Shown: positions 16,608 to 25,193 of the stretch, piece by piece
Layout: every line of letters starts with the position of its first letter
Numbering within the stretch: the first letter of the stretch is position 1
Assembly (NCBI GenBank): GCA_021323865.1
Contig: JAJPKF010000020.1
Coordinates: 62,001-126,000 of the forward strand
DNA length: 64,000 nucleotides
Source of the DNA: Pseudomonadota bacterium
Lineage (GTDB): Bacteria; Chloroflexota; UBA5177; JAJPKF01
Direction: 5' to 3'
Position numbers and translations under genes: made by a program
The notes under the pieces: model-generated
The model's input: the letters and a program-made list of their open reading frames with translations, nothing else
Told to the model about the DNA's origin: nothing
The model's database searches: none

Positions 16608-18679
16608 TGGCCGAGGATCGAGTCCACGTCACGATCGACGGAGCACAAACCGAGGTGCCGAAGGGGACGATCCTCTGGGAGGCGGCCAAGGATATCGGCG
16701 TCGACATCCCGATCTTCTGTTATCACAGCAAGCTCGGTCCCGTCGGTGTATGCCGCATGTGCATGGTGCAAGTGGAGGGCATGCCCAAGCTCACCACCGC
16801 CTGCACCACAACGGTTACGGACGGCATGGTCGTCCACACCCGGTCGCCCGAAGTCGAGAAGGCCCAGCGGGGCGTTCTCGAGTTCTTGCTGATCAACCAT
16901 CCCTTGGACTGCCCAATCTGTGATCGTGGCGGCGAGTGCCCGTTGCAGGATCAAACCTTCCAGTACGGGCCTGGCATCAGCCGGTTCGTCGAGCGCAAAC
17001 GTCACTTCGTCAAACCCGTGCGGCTGGGACCGACCATCGATTTGGATCGGGAACGGTGCATCCTCTGTTGGCGCTGTGTCCGTTTCACCAGTGAGGTGGC
17101 CGAGGACAACAAGCTCATCCTCGTCGATCGAGGCTCGGAGAGTTTTATCGGCACGTTCGAAGCGGAGCCGTATGTCTCCAACTTCTCGGGGAACGTCATC
17201 GAGCTGTGTCCCGTCGGCGCCCTGACCAGCCACAAGCAACGATTCACCTTCCGTCCCTGGGAGCTTCAGCAGCACCCAAGCATCTGTCCCCACTGTCCGA
17301 TGGGGTGCAACATCAATATCGACGTGCGCGACGCGCAAGAGGTGATCCGCTTCCGCTCGCGCACCAACGAGGCCGTGGATGACGGCTGGCTGTGCGATCG
17401 CGGCCGCTTCGGATACGATTTCATCGGATCGCCCGACCGGCTGAAAACGCCGCTGATCCGGGAGGACGGCACGTTGCGACCGGCCTCCTTCTCGGCGGCC
17501 TACCGGCTTATCGCGGAGAGGCTGCAGCGGGTCGCGGCAGAGGCGGGCCCTCACTCCATCGCGGGCATCGCCTCGCCTCGACTTTCAAATGAAGATCTCT
17601 TCGTCTTCCGGCGTTTTCTGCGTGACTCCGTGGGCTCGGAGTCAATCGACTACTGGCCACGGCCGGAATACAGCATTGACTCGGGCGACTCGGCAGCTCT
17701 GCAGACCTTGGATTCCGCATTGACGAGCATTGACCGGATCGATTCGGCGGCCCTCATCGTTCTGATCGCCGCCGATCCCAGTGAGAAAGAGCCGGTCATG
17801 GAACTGCGGATACGCTCGGCCCTCAACAAGCGGTCCGCGCAGCTGGTCGACATCGGCATCCATGACGTCCCACTCAGCGGCAAGGCGTCCGCGGTCCTTC
17901 GCTTCGCTCCCGACCAGATCGACGGCGTCCTCCGTGGACTCTTCCTGGCTGCGGCGCGCGAAGCGGGCAGCGAGGAGTTCGCCGGCGCCCGGGAGCTGCT
18001 GGACGGCGATGGCCCGGTCGTCCTCCTTTACGACGACAGCTTCCCGGACATCCCTCAGGAACGACGCCGAGATGCGCTGCTGAGTCTGGCGTACATGGTC
18101 GACAATCTTCGTGAGCGCCGGCAAGTAGGTGTGATTCCCCTGCTCACGACCTCCAATGAAATGGCGGCACGCGACTTTGGTGTCATGGCGCCGAACGACT
18201 CGGGCTCGGTGTGGGGCGAGCCGCTCGTCGACCGCCTCCTGTCAGGGGACTACCGGGCGGCGCTGTTCTGGGGCGCCAACCCTGTGGGAACGGTCGCCGG
18301 CTTGACGGAGGCGGTGGAGGCGCTTGATTTCGTCGCGGTCAGCGAGCTGCGGCTCAGCGAGACGGCCGGCCTGGCCGACGTGGTGCTGCCTGCATCTTGC
18401 TTTGCCGAGAAAGTCGGAACCGTAACCAACACCTGCCGCCGAGTGCAGGTCTTTTCTGAGGCCGTACCGGCGCCCGGCATGGCGCGACCGGACTGGCAGA
18501 TGCTGGTCGAGTTGTCCCAGCGGTGGGACAACCCGCTTTCCTACGCCTCACCCGAAGCCATCCTGGCAGACATCTCCGGGTCTGTGCCTGGGTACGCCGG
18601 CCGCCTCCCCACCAGCTATCGTCGGGTCGGCCCGTTGGGAGTAGCGGTGAAGGGCGGGGGCGTCGAGGCGGCCGAGTGA
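16607..18679 (+). CDS. nuoG: NADH-quinone oxidoreductase subunit G
   Basis: Large iron-sulfur subunit of the peripheral arm, 690 residues. Cluster ligands in order: CRMC in the ferredoxin domain (N1b), the HPLDCPICDRGGECPLQ region (N5), CILCWRC with CPVGA (N4), then CPHCPMGC with a fourth Cys in GWLCDRGR (N7). N7 is present only in some bacteria. The rest is a molybdopterin-oxidoreductase-like domain without a cofactor role in this family. The start is the ATG overlapping the nuoE stop, which removes a long non-homologous upstream extension of the same frame. Confidence 0.93.
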   Translation: MAEDRVHVTIDGAQTEVPKGTILWEAAKDIGVDIPIFCYHSKLGPVGVCRMCMVQVEGMPKLTTACTTTVTDGMVVHTRSPEVEKAQRGVLEFLLINHPLDCPICDRGGECPLQDQTFQYGPGISRFVERKRHFVKPVRLGPTIDLDRERCILCWRCVRFTSEVAEDNKLILVDRGSESFIGTFEAEPYVSNFSGNVIELCPVGALTSHKQRFTFRPWELQQHPSICPHCPMGCNINIDVRDAQEVIRFRSRTNEAVDDGWLCDRGRFGYDFIGSPDRLKTPLIREDGTLRPASFSAAYRLIAERLQRVAAEAGPHSIAGIASPRLSNEDLFVFRRFLRDSVGSESIDYWPRPEYSIDSGDSAALQTLDSALTSIDRIDSAALIVLIAADPSEKEPVMELRIRSALNKRSAQLVDIGIHDVPLSGKASAVLRFAPDQIDGVLRGLFLAAAREAGSEEFAGARELLDGDGPVVLLYDDSFPDIPQERRRDALLSLAYMVDNLRERRQVGVIPLLTTSNEMAARDFGVMAPNDSGSVWGEPLVDRLLSGDYRAALFWGANPVGTVAGLTEAVEALDFVAVSELRLSETAGLADVVLPASCFAEKVGTVTNTCRRVQVFSEAVPAPGMARPDWQMLVELSQRWDNPLSYASPEAILADISGSVPGYAGRLPTSYRRVGPLGVAVKGGGVEAAE

Positions 18680-18692
18680 GCGTGCCGACCCC

Positions 18693-19736
18693 ATGAGCCC
18701 GGTCGTGGAAGCATTCGTCGAGGGAGTCATCAAGGCGGCCATCGCCCTCGGGTTTCTCCTCAACTCCTTCGCCATCATGACCATCATGGAGCGCAAGGTG
18801 GTGGGACGGATGCAGCAGCGCTACGGCCCCAATCGGGTCGGTCCATTCGGTCTGCTGCAGCCGCTGGCCGATGGGGTGAAGCTGCTGATGAAAGAGCAGA
18901 TCATTCCGGCGCGGGTGAACGTGCCGATCTACATCGTCGCGCCCACCATCTCGGTCATGGTGTCGCTGATGGCATTTGCCGTAATCCCGGTGGCCCCCGC
19001 ATTCACGGCCGGACCCTATCGAGTGGGCTGGTGGATCTCGAATCCCAACATCGGCATCCTCTATCTGTTTGCGGTGGCCTCCCTGGGCGTGTACGGGATC
19101 GTCCTGGGATCATGGAGCTCGGGCAACAAGTACTCGCTGCTGGGGGGTCTCCGGTCGACCGCCCAGATCATCTCCTATGAGCTGGCGTTTGGCCTGTCCA
19201 TCGTGAGCGCCATTCTTCTGGCCGGATCCTTGAATCTGCCCGAAGTCGTAAAGGTCCAGAGCCACCTTCCCTGGTTCATCCTGATCCAGCCACTGGGGTT
19301 CGCCATCTTCGCCATCGGCGGCATCGCCGAGACCAATAGAGCGCCGTTCGACCTGCCCGAGGCGGAGCAGGAGCTGATTGCGGGCTACCACACCGAGTAC
19401 TCCGGGTTTCGGTTCGCCCTCTATTTCATGGCCGAGTACATCAACATGGTGACCATCAGCGCGCTCGCCACAACGCTTTTTCTGGGCGGCTGGCTTCCCA
19501 TCAATTTCGGTTGGTTCCCTGGGTGGCTGCAGTGGCTCGACAACTTCCTGCTCTGGGTCCCGGGTGTGCTCTGGTTCCTGGCCAAGGTCTCGTTCTTCCT
19601 GTTCGCCTACATGTGGCTGCGCGCCACGCTCCCCCGGATTCGCTACGACCGGCTGATGTGGTTCGGCTGGAAGGTGCTGCTGCCGCTGGCGGTGCTGAAC
19701 GTGCTGATTACGGCTCTGTACGTGTCGCTCCAGTAG
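18693..19736 (+). CDS. nuoH: NADH-quinone oxidoreductase subunit H
   Basis: Membrane subunit connecting the peripheral and membrane arms and completing the quinone chamber, 347 residues with about eight helices. Family landmarks: MERKVVGRMQQRYGPNRVGPFGLLQPLADGVK near the N-terminus and ETNRAPFDLPEAEQELIAGYHTEYSG in the loop before helix 6. It starts at an ATG 13 bases after nuoG. A 220-base stretch with no gene separates it from nuoI. Confidence 0.95.
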   Translation: MSPVVEAFVEGVIKAAIALGFLLNSFAIMTIMERKVVGRMQQRYGPNRVGPFGLLQPLADGVKLLMKEQIIPARVNVPIYIVAPTISVMVSLMAFAVIPVAPAFTAGPYRVGWWISNPNIGILYLFAVASLGVYGIVLGSWSSGNKYSLLGGLRSTAQIISYELAFGLSIVSAILLAGSLNLPEVVKVQSHLPWFILIQPLGFAIFAIGGIAETNRAPFDLPEAEQELIAGYHTEYSGFRFALYFMAEYINMVTISALATTLFLGGWLPINFGWFPGWLQWLDNFLLWVPGVLWFLAKVSFFLFAYMWLRATLPRIRYDRLMWFGWKVLLPLAVLNVLITALYVSLQ

Positions 19737-19956
19737 CAACGTCAGTCGCCGGTCCGATTGGTTCCGGCGAATCTTTCCGGACGGGAAGGGACGACAGGGT
19801 CCGGAAGGGCACCGGTGAGGTCAGTAGATCTGCATCTTCGCCAATCTGGGGAGTGTCCTGGATTATCCTTCTGGGCCTACCGGTAACATGGATTGGTCGG
19901 GCGGCACGGCCCTCGTCGCGGCCTGCCGCCAATTCTGAGCCCTTTGGAGACGGCGC

Positions 19957-20406
19957 TTGGCGTTCCTGGAGTTTGCTCGCGGCCTGAAGGTGACGCTGAG
20001 CACCATGCTCAAGCCTCCGACCACCATTCAGCAGCCGGAGGAGCGGCGGGTTCTGCCCGAGCGGTTTCGGGGCAAACATGCCCTGCACCGCTATGAGAAC
20101 AACCTGGAGCGCTGCATCGGCTGCTTCCTCTGTGCCGGCGCCTGTCCGGCGGAGTGCATCTACATCGAGGCGGCCGAGAACGATCCCAACAATCCCGTAT
20201 CAGCCGGCGAGCGGTATGCCCGCATCTACGAGATCGACGAGCTGCGCTGCATTTTCTGTGGGTTTTGCGAGGAGGCGTGCCCGACCGGCGCCATCACCCT
20301 CGAGCCCGTCTTTGAGATGTCCGACTATGAGCGGGGAGGCATGATCTTCGACAAGGCCATCCTGCTTGATCCGCCGCGACCACAAGCGGTGGCGGCTGAG
20401 ACCTAG
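19957..20406 (+). CDS. nuoI: NADH-quinone oxidoreductase subunit I
   Basis: The 23-kDa subunit with two [4Fe-4S] clusters (N6a and N6b), 149 residues. Both CxxCxxCxxxCP motifs are intact: CIGCFLCAGACP and CIFCGFCEEACP. Other landmarks are FRGKHALHRYENNLERC before the first motif and DYERGGMIFDKAILL near the end. It starts at a TTG behind GGAGA after a 220-base gap, the longest in the operon. Confidence 0.95.
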   Translation: MAFLEFARGLKVTLSTMLKPPTTIQQPEERRVLPERFRGKHALHRYENNLERCIGCFLCAGACPAECIYIEAAENDPNNPVSAGERYARIYEIDELRCIFCGFCEEACPTGAITLEPVFEMSDYERGGMIFDKAILLDPPRPQAVAAET

Positions 20407-20490
20407 ACACCAGGCGTGCGGCGGGCGGGCAGCCTCGGCCGCGCGGATGAGGAGCCTTCAACCATCCAGGAGCTGAGGGGGAGATAACGC

Positions 20491-21024
20491 GTGCCCGTTC
20501 TCGCGATCATTGTCTTCTGGATCTCCACGGTGCTTGCCGTGCTCGGCGGAATCGGCGTCGTTGCCTCCCCAGCGCCCGTCTACAGCGCCGTGTCGCTGAT
20601 CCTGACATTGGCGAATCTGGCCATCCTCTACCTCTTGCTCAACGCACAATTCATCGCCGCGGCGCAGGTGCTCATCTATGCCGGTGCAGTGATGGTCCTG
20701 TTCCTGTTCGTCATCACGCTGCTCGGCGTTCGCGACTACCGCCTATTCGGTGATCGCCAGCCGCTCCAACGATACGGCGCAATGCTGCTGGGAGCGCTCC
20801 TCCTGGCGGGGATCATCTACTTCGTGTCCAAGTCGGGCACCGGCCTCACCGGTGTCCACAGCAGCTACAACGCCTTTCAAGCCCACAAGGGCAACGTTCA
20901 GGCATTCGGGCACGAACTGTTCAACGGTTTCCTGCTGCCCTTTGAAATCACGCCGTTCTTGCTCGTCGTTGCCATGATCGGGGCAGTCGCGCTGGGTAAA
21001 TCAACCCAGGGGAGTCGTGGGTGA
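20491..21024 (+). CDS. nuoJ: NADH-quinone oxidoreductase subunit J
   Basis: Membrane-arm subunit with five helices, 177 residues. The helix containing QFIAAAQVLIYAGAVMVLFLFVI is the most conserved part of the family and includes the pi-bulge region. It starts at a GTG behind GAGGGGGAGA and overlaps nuoK by four bases (GTGA). Confidence 0.95.
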   Translation: MPVLAIIVFWISTVLAVLGGIGVVASPAPVYSAVSLILTLANLAILYLLLNAQFIAAAQVLIYAGAVMVLFLFVITLLGVRDYRLFGDRQPLQRYGAMLLGALLLAGIIYFVSKSGTGLTGVHSSYNAFQAHKGNVQAFGHELFNGFLLPFEITPFLLVVAMIGAVALGKSTQGSRG

Positions 21025-21326
21025 CTCCGGACGCTTCCAGCTACTTGATCATCAGCGCCATCCTCTTTACGCTGGGCACTGTCGGGGTCCTCGTCCGACG
21101 TGACCCGTTGATCATCTTCATGTGCATCGAGCTGATGCTCAATTCCGTCAATCTCACGTTTGTGGCGTTCTCTCATTACCTCAGCTCGGCGGACGGCCTC
21201 ATCTTCGTATTCATGATCATGACCGTCGCGGCTGCCGAAGTGGTCGTTGGGCTCGCCCTTATCGTCTCCATCTTTCGCACGCGTGAAGACATCGACGTCG
21301 ACCAGCTGGATGAGATGCACGGATGA
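21021..21326 (+). CDS. nuoK: NADH-quinone oxidoreductase subunit K
   Basis: Membrane-arm subunit with three helices, 101 residues. The helix-2 sequence IIFMCIELMLNSVNLTFVAF and the helix-3 sequence FVFMIMTVAAAEVVVGLALIV hold the two conserved Glu residues of the proton path. GTG start overlapping the nuoJ stop; the stop overlaps the nuoL start by ATGA. Confidence 0.95.
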   Translation: MTPDASSYLIISAILFTLGTVGVLVRRDPLIIFMCIELMLNSVNLTFVAFSHYLSSADGLIFVFMIMTVAAAEVVVGLALIVSIFRTREDIDVDQLDEMHG

Positions 21327-23224
21327 GCAGCGTTTGGTTCATCCTGTTGCTGCCGCTCTTCGGTTTCCTGGTTCTGTCCGTCGGCTCACCGCTGCCGAAG
21401 CGCGCCGTCGCCGTCCTCGGTCCCGGAGTGGTGGGGGTGGCCTTCACCGCCGCCATCGTGATGTTCTTCTGGGACTACGGGAGGCATGGCGTCACCCGAG
21501 ATGCGGTCGCCTACACCTGGATCGTTTCCGGCCACTTCGTGGTCAATTTTGGGGCGCTTATCGATCCACTCGCCACGGTCATGTGCCTGATCGTCACGGG
21601 AGTCGGGTTCCTGATCCTCCTGTACTCGGTGGGCTACATGAGCGAGGACGTCGATTTCCGACGTTTCTTCTGCTACATGGACCTTTTCGTGTTCGCCATG
21701 CTGGTCCTGGTGCTATCCGACAGCTACCTTTTCCTTCTCGTCGGCTGGGCAGGTGTGGGCCTGACCAGCTATCTGCTGATTGGGTTCTGGTACGAACGAC
21801 CCGCCGCGGTCGCGGCCGCCCGACAGGCCTTGGTGGTAAACGTCATCGGCGACTGGGGGATGATGGTCGCCCTTTTCATCCTGTTTCTGCACTTCCACAC
21901 CCTGCAATACGTGCCTATCTTTAAACACGTGCCCGCGGTGCTGGGATATGACGGAAGTACCGTTCGCATCGTGACACTGCTGCTCCTGGTCGGGGCTGTG
22001 GCCAAGTCGGCCCAGCTGCCACTGCACGTGTGGCTGCCAAATGCCATGGAGGGCCCCACGCCCGTCAGCGCGCTCATTCACGCGGCCACCATGGTGACGG
22101 CCGGCGTGTACCTCATCGCGCGCAGCTACCCCCTCTTTCACAGCGCTCCGTTCACACAGAGCGTGGTGATCATCATCGGCACGTGCGGCGCATTCTTCGC
22201 TGCCACGTGCGCTCTCGCGAACAACGACATCAAGCGCGTCCTCGCCTACTCCACGATGAGCCAGATTGCGTACATGTTTGTGGGAGTGGGCGCCGCCTCA
22301 TACGCGTCGGGCATCTTTCATCTGACCACGCACGCCTACTTCAAGGCGTGCCTCTTCATGGGAGCGGGAGCGGTGATGCATGCGCTCCACGACAACGTGG
22401 ACATTCGACGGATGGGCGGCCTGAAGGCCACGATGCCCGTCACGTTCTGGTGCTTCCTCATCGCGACCATGGCGATCAGCGGTGTGCCGCTGCTGTCGGG
22501 TTTCTTCAGCAAGGATGAAATCGTCGGCTCGGTTTACTTGCAGGCCCAACATGTCGGCTGGCTCTGGATCATCTGGATCATGCTGGCGCTGACGGCAGGA
22601 TTGACGGCCTTGTACATGTTCCGGCTGCTGTTTATGGTCTTCCTGGGCCAGGAGCGCGACCCGGAGCTGGCTCTGCATGCCCACGACCCTCCGCTCGTCA
22701 TGCGCCTGCCCATGATGATCCTGGCGGTTCTGGCGGTGATTGGCGGATACCTCGCCTTCCCGGGTGCGCCGAACTGGATCGGTAACTGGCTTCGCCACAG
22801 CTTTGAGCGGTTCAGCCCCGTTGCCCCGGCCGAGCCGGCGACCCAATGGGCCTCGGTGATCATCGTCATCCTGACCGTGGCGCTCGGCATCTTCGCCGCC
22901 TATCGCATCTACTACCAGCGGCGGCCGGCACCCGAGCAGGTCGGGGCCACTGCGCCCGCCATCTACCGGCTGTTCCTCAATCGGTGGTACGTGGACGGCC
23001 TGTATGACCGCGCGGTGGTGCGACCGATCATCGTTCTCGGCCTATTCCTCAGCACCGTCGTGGAGCGATTTGTGATCAACGGGCTGGTCGAGGGGAGTGC
23101 GGCCGCACTGCGTGACTCCAGCCGGGACATGCGCCGCGTACAGTCCGGATACGTGCGCAACTATGCCCTCTCGATTCTGTTGGGAGCCGTACTCGTGGTC
23201 GGGTACTACGTGTTCCGGCGATGA
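21323..23224 (+). CDS. nuoL: NADH-quinone oxidoreductase subunit L
   Basis: Distal antiporter-like proton-pumping subunit, 633 residues. It contains the Mrp-antiporter core: WAGVGLTSYLLIGFW, KSAQLPLHVWLPNAMEGPTPVSALIHAATMVTAGVYLI, then DIKRVLAYSTMSQIAYM and the HAYFKACLFMGAGAVMHA helix. The C-terminal part fits the long lateral helix and terminal helix of NuoL. ATGA overlap with nuoK. Confidence 0.95.
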   Translation: MSSVWFILLLPLFGFLVLSVGSPLPKRAVAVLGPGVVGVAFTAAIVMFFWDYGRHGVTRDAVAYTWIVSGHFVVNFGALIDPLATVMCLIVTGVGFLILLYSVGYMSEDVDFRRFFCYMDLFVFAMLVLVLSDSYLFLLVGWAGVGLTSYLLIGFWYERPAAVAAARQALVVNVIGDWGMMVALFILFLHFHTLQYVPIFKHVPAVLGYDGSTVRIVTLLLLVGAVAKSAQLPLHVWLPNAMEGPTPVSALIHAATMVTAGVYLIARSYPLFHSAPFTQSVVIIIGTCGAFFAATCALANNDIKRVLAYSTMSQIAYMFVGVGAASYASGIFHLTTHAYFKACLFMGAGAVMHALHDNVDIRRMGGLKATMPVTFWCFLIATMAISGVPLLSGFFSKDEIVGSVYLQAQHVGWLWIIWIMLALTAGLTALYMFRLLFMVFLGQERDPELALHAHDPPLVMRLPMMILAVLAVIGGYLAFPGAPNWIGNWLRHSFERFSPVAPAEPATQWASVIIVILTVALGIFAAYRIYYQRRPAPEQVGATAPAIYRLFLNRWYVDGLYDRAVVRPIIVLGLFLSTVVERFVINGLVEGSAAALRDSSRDMRRVQSGYVRNYALSILLGAVLVVGYYVFRR

Positions 23225-23348
23225 GCCCTGTGTCGTTCGGGGCTGCTGGGCCCGGCGCCCATGCTCAGCATCGATCCACTGGTATTTCACTTTGCCTCCG
23301 AGCCAGTCGTTCACGTCACGTCTGGGCTGGAGATCAGGCCGGTTGGCC

Positions 23349-25193
23349 ATGCTGACTCTGGGGATCGCGCCCGTGCCCGGGATGGCGAACGAGCTGGGCT
23401 TCCCGCCCCTTCTGACGATCCTGCTTTTCCTCCCCGCCACCGCCGGGCTCCTGCTTCTGCTCCTGCCGTCGCGACCAAGGCCGGAAGGCGGATACTCGTG
23501 GTTCCCGGTCAAATGCCTGGCACAGACGGCCGCCCTGGCAACCTTCGGTCTCTCGGTCTACTTCCTGGTTGAGTTCCACCTTGGAAACCTCGGCCGGTCG
23601 TCTCACTGGGCGATCCAGTTCCCTGAGCACGGCACCTGGCTCCCCAGTCTGGGGATCAGCTATTTCCTGGGGGTCGACGGACTCAACGTCTGGCTCGTTC
23701 CACTGTGCACCGGTGTGATGGCAGTCGCCATCTTTGCGGCGTGCTTGATGATCAACCGGCGGGCCAAGGCGTTCCTGGCGCTGATGCTCATCGCCGAGAC
23801 CGGCATGCTGGGCGTGTTCCTCTCCTGGAACCTGTTTCTCTTCTATGTGTTCTGGGAGTTAATGCTGGTCCCGGCCTACTTTCTCGTGGGTGTCTGGGGC
23901 GAGGGACGGCGCATCCAGGCGACCACGAAGTTCGTCATTTACACGATCTTCGGCAGCTTCATCATGCTGGTCGCGATCTTCTACCTCTACGCCACGACGC
24001 CGGGCCACAACCTCGACTTCCCGGCCCTGCTGGCCCATCCTCCCTCCACCAGCGCGCAGACCTGGCTATTCCTGGCCTTCCTGCTGGCGCTGGGCATCAA
24101 GGCTGCCCTGTTCCCATTTCATTCGTGGGCTCCCGACACCTACGTGGAGGCTCCAGTGCCTGCCACGGTGCTCATCGCCTCGGTCATGGGGAAGACGGCG
24201 ACGTTCGCCATCGTCCGTTTTGCCTTGCCGCTATTCCCTCATGCCGCGAACCAGTTCTCGGGCCTGCTCTCAATCCTGGCCATCCTCGGCATCCTCTACG
24301 GCGCCACGATGGCCCTGGTGCAGATCGACATCAAGCGCGTTCTCGCATATTCCAGCATCAGCCACATGAACCTGATCCTCCTCGGGATCTTCGCCCTCAA
24401 CCAGCAGGGACTGGACGGCTCAATCCTGCAAATGGTGAATCATGGCGTCATCATGGCGGGGCTGTTCATCATGGTGGCCATTGTCTATGCCCGTTCCGGG
24501 ACCCGGCGCCTCGACGAGATGAGTGGGCTGGCGAAGGCCTTTCCGGTTATGGGCGGCTTCCTACTACTGCTCTTCCTTGCGGCCATGGATCTACCCGGGC
24601 TGGGCAGCTTCGCCGGGGAGTTCACCATACTCGTCGGGGTGTTCCTGAGCAACGCCTGGTTCGCCACCATCGCGGCGCTTGTGACCATCCTGGCCGCCTG
24701 GTATATGGTGCGGTGGTTCCAGGGCATTGTCCATGGGCCGGTGGGTGAGCAGGCACCGGAGCCGACGGCCGATGCATCAGATGAAGCATGGACCGTGTAC
24801 GAGTTTCCGGTTCGCAGGCAGCGCCTAACCAAAGACCTGCGGTGGATCGAGATGGCCATGATCGTCCCTCTGGCCGCGGTGGTCATCTGGCTGGGCGTCA
24901 TCCCCAAGCCGTTCACCGACCGTACGGCGCCGACAGTCGCGGCGGTCGCGGGCGTACTTCGGTCCGGGGCTCATGGGTCAGGGAGTGCCGCTGGGACTGT
25001 GGCGCTGCAGCCGAAGAGGATGAAGCTGGTCGTGCAAGTGGACAACGGGGTCGACTCCAGTCAACCGAGTCAACAGATGCCATGCATTTGGCTGCCAAAT
25101 CTAGCCAAAACGAAACCGTCACTGCCTGGAAGGCTCACCAAGCGGATCACCACCAGGCTTACGCACCAAATGACCCACGGTAGCTGTCAATGA
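23349..25193 (+). CDS. nuoM: NADH-quinone oxidoreductase subunit M, with extra C-terminal tail
   Basis: Antiporter-like proton-pumping subunit, 614 residues as annotated. Landmarks are LFYVFWELMLVPAYFLVGVWG, KAALFPFHSWAPDTYVEAPVPATVLIASVMGK and DIKRVLAYSSISHMNLILLGI. I set the start at the ATG at 23349 (another at 23382 is possible); the frame is open further upstream through nuoL, but that part is not NuoM-like. After the normal end of the family (IPKPFTD) about 85 further residues follow, rich in Gln, Ser, Lys and Arg and lacking membrane character. The stop overlaps the nuoN start by ATGA, so this tail is probably really translated. Confidence 0.92.
   Translation: MLTLGIAPVPGMANELGFPPLLTILLFLPATAGLLLLLLPSRPRPEGGYSWFPVKCLAQTAALATFGLSVYFLVEFHLGNLGRSSHWAIQFPEHGTWLPSLGISYFLGVDGLNVWLVPLCTGVMAVAIFAACLMINRRAKAFLALMLIAETGMLGVFLSWNLFLFYVFWELMLVPAYFLVGVWGEGRRIQATTKFVIYTIFGSFIMLVAIFYLYATTPGHNLDFPALLAHPPSTSAQTWLFLAFLLALGIKAALFPFHSWAPDTYVEAPVPATVLIASVMGKTATFAIVRFALPLFPHAANQFSGLLSILAILGILYGATMALVQIDIKRVLAYSSISHMNLILLGIFALNQQGLDGSILQMVNHGVIMAGLFIMVAIVYARSGTRRLDEMSGLAKAFPVMGGFLLLLFLAAMDLPGLGSFAGEFTILVGVFLSNAWFATIAALVTILAAWYMVRWFQGIVHGPVGEQAPEPTADASDEAWTVYEFPVRRQRLTKDLRWIEMAMIVPLAAVVIWLGVIPKPFTDRTAPTVAAVAGVLRSGAHGSGSAAGTVALQPKRMKLVVQVDNGVDSSQPSQQMPCIWLPNLAKTKPSLPGRLTKRITTRLTHQMTHGSCQ

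Noticed and set aside
23097-23348. Upstream extension of the nuoM frame through the end of nuoL
   Set aside because: The translation there is Cys/Trp/Arg-rich and unlike NuoM; nuoL occupies the same bases in its proper frame.
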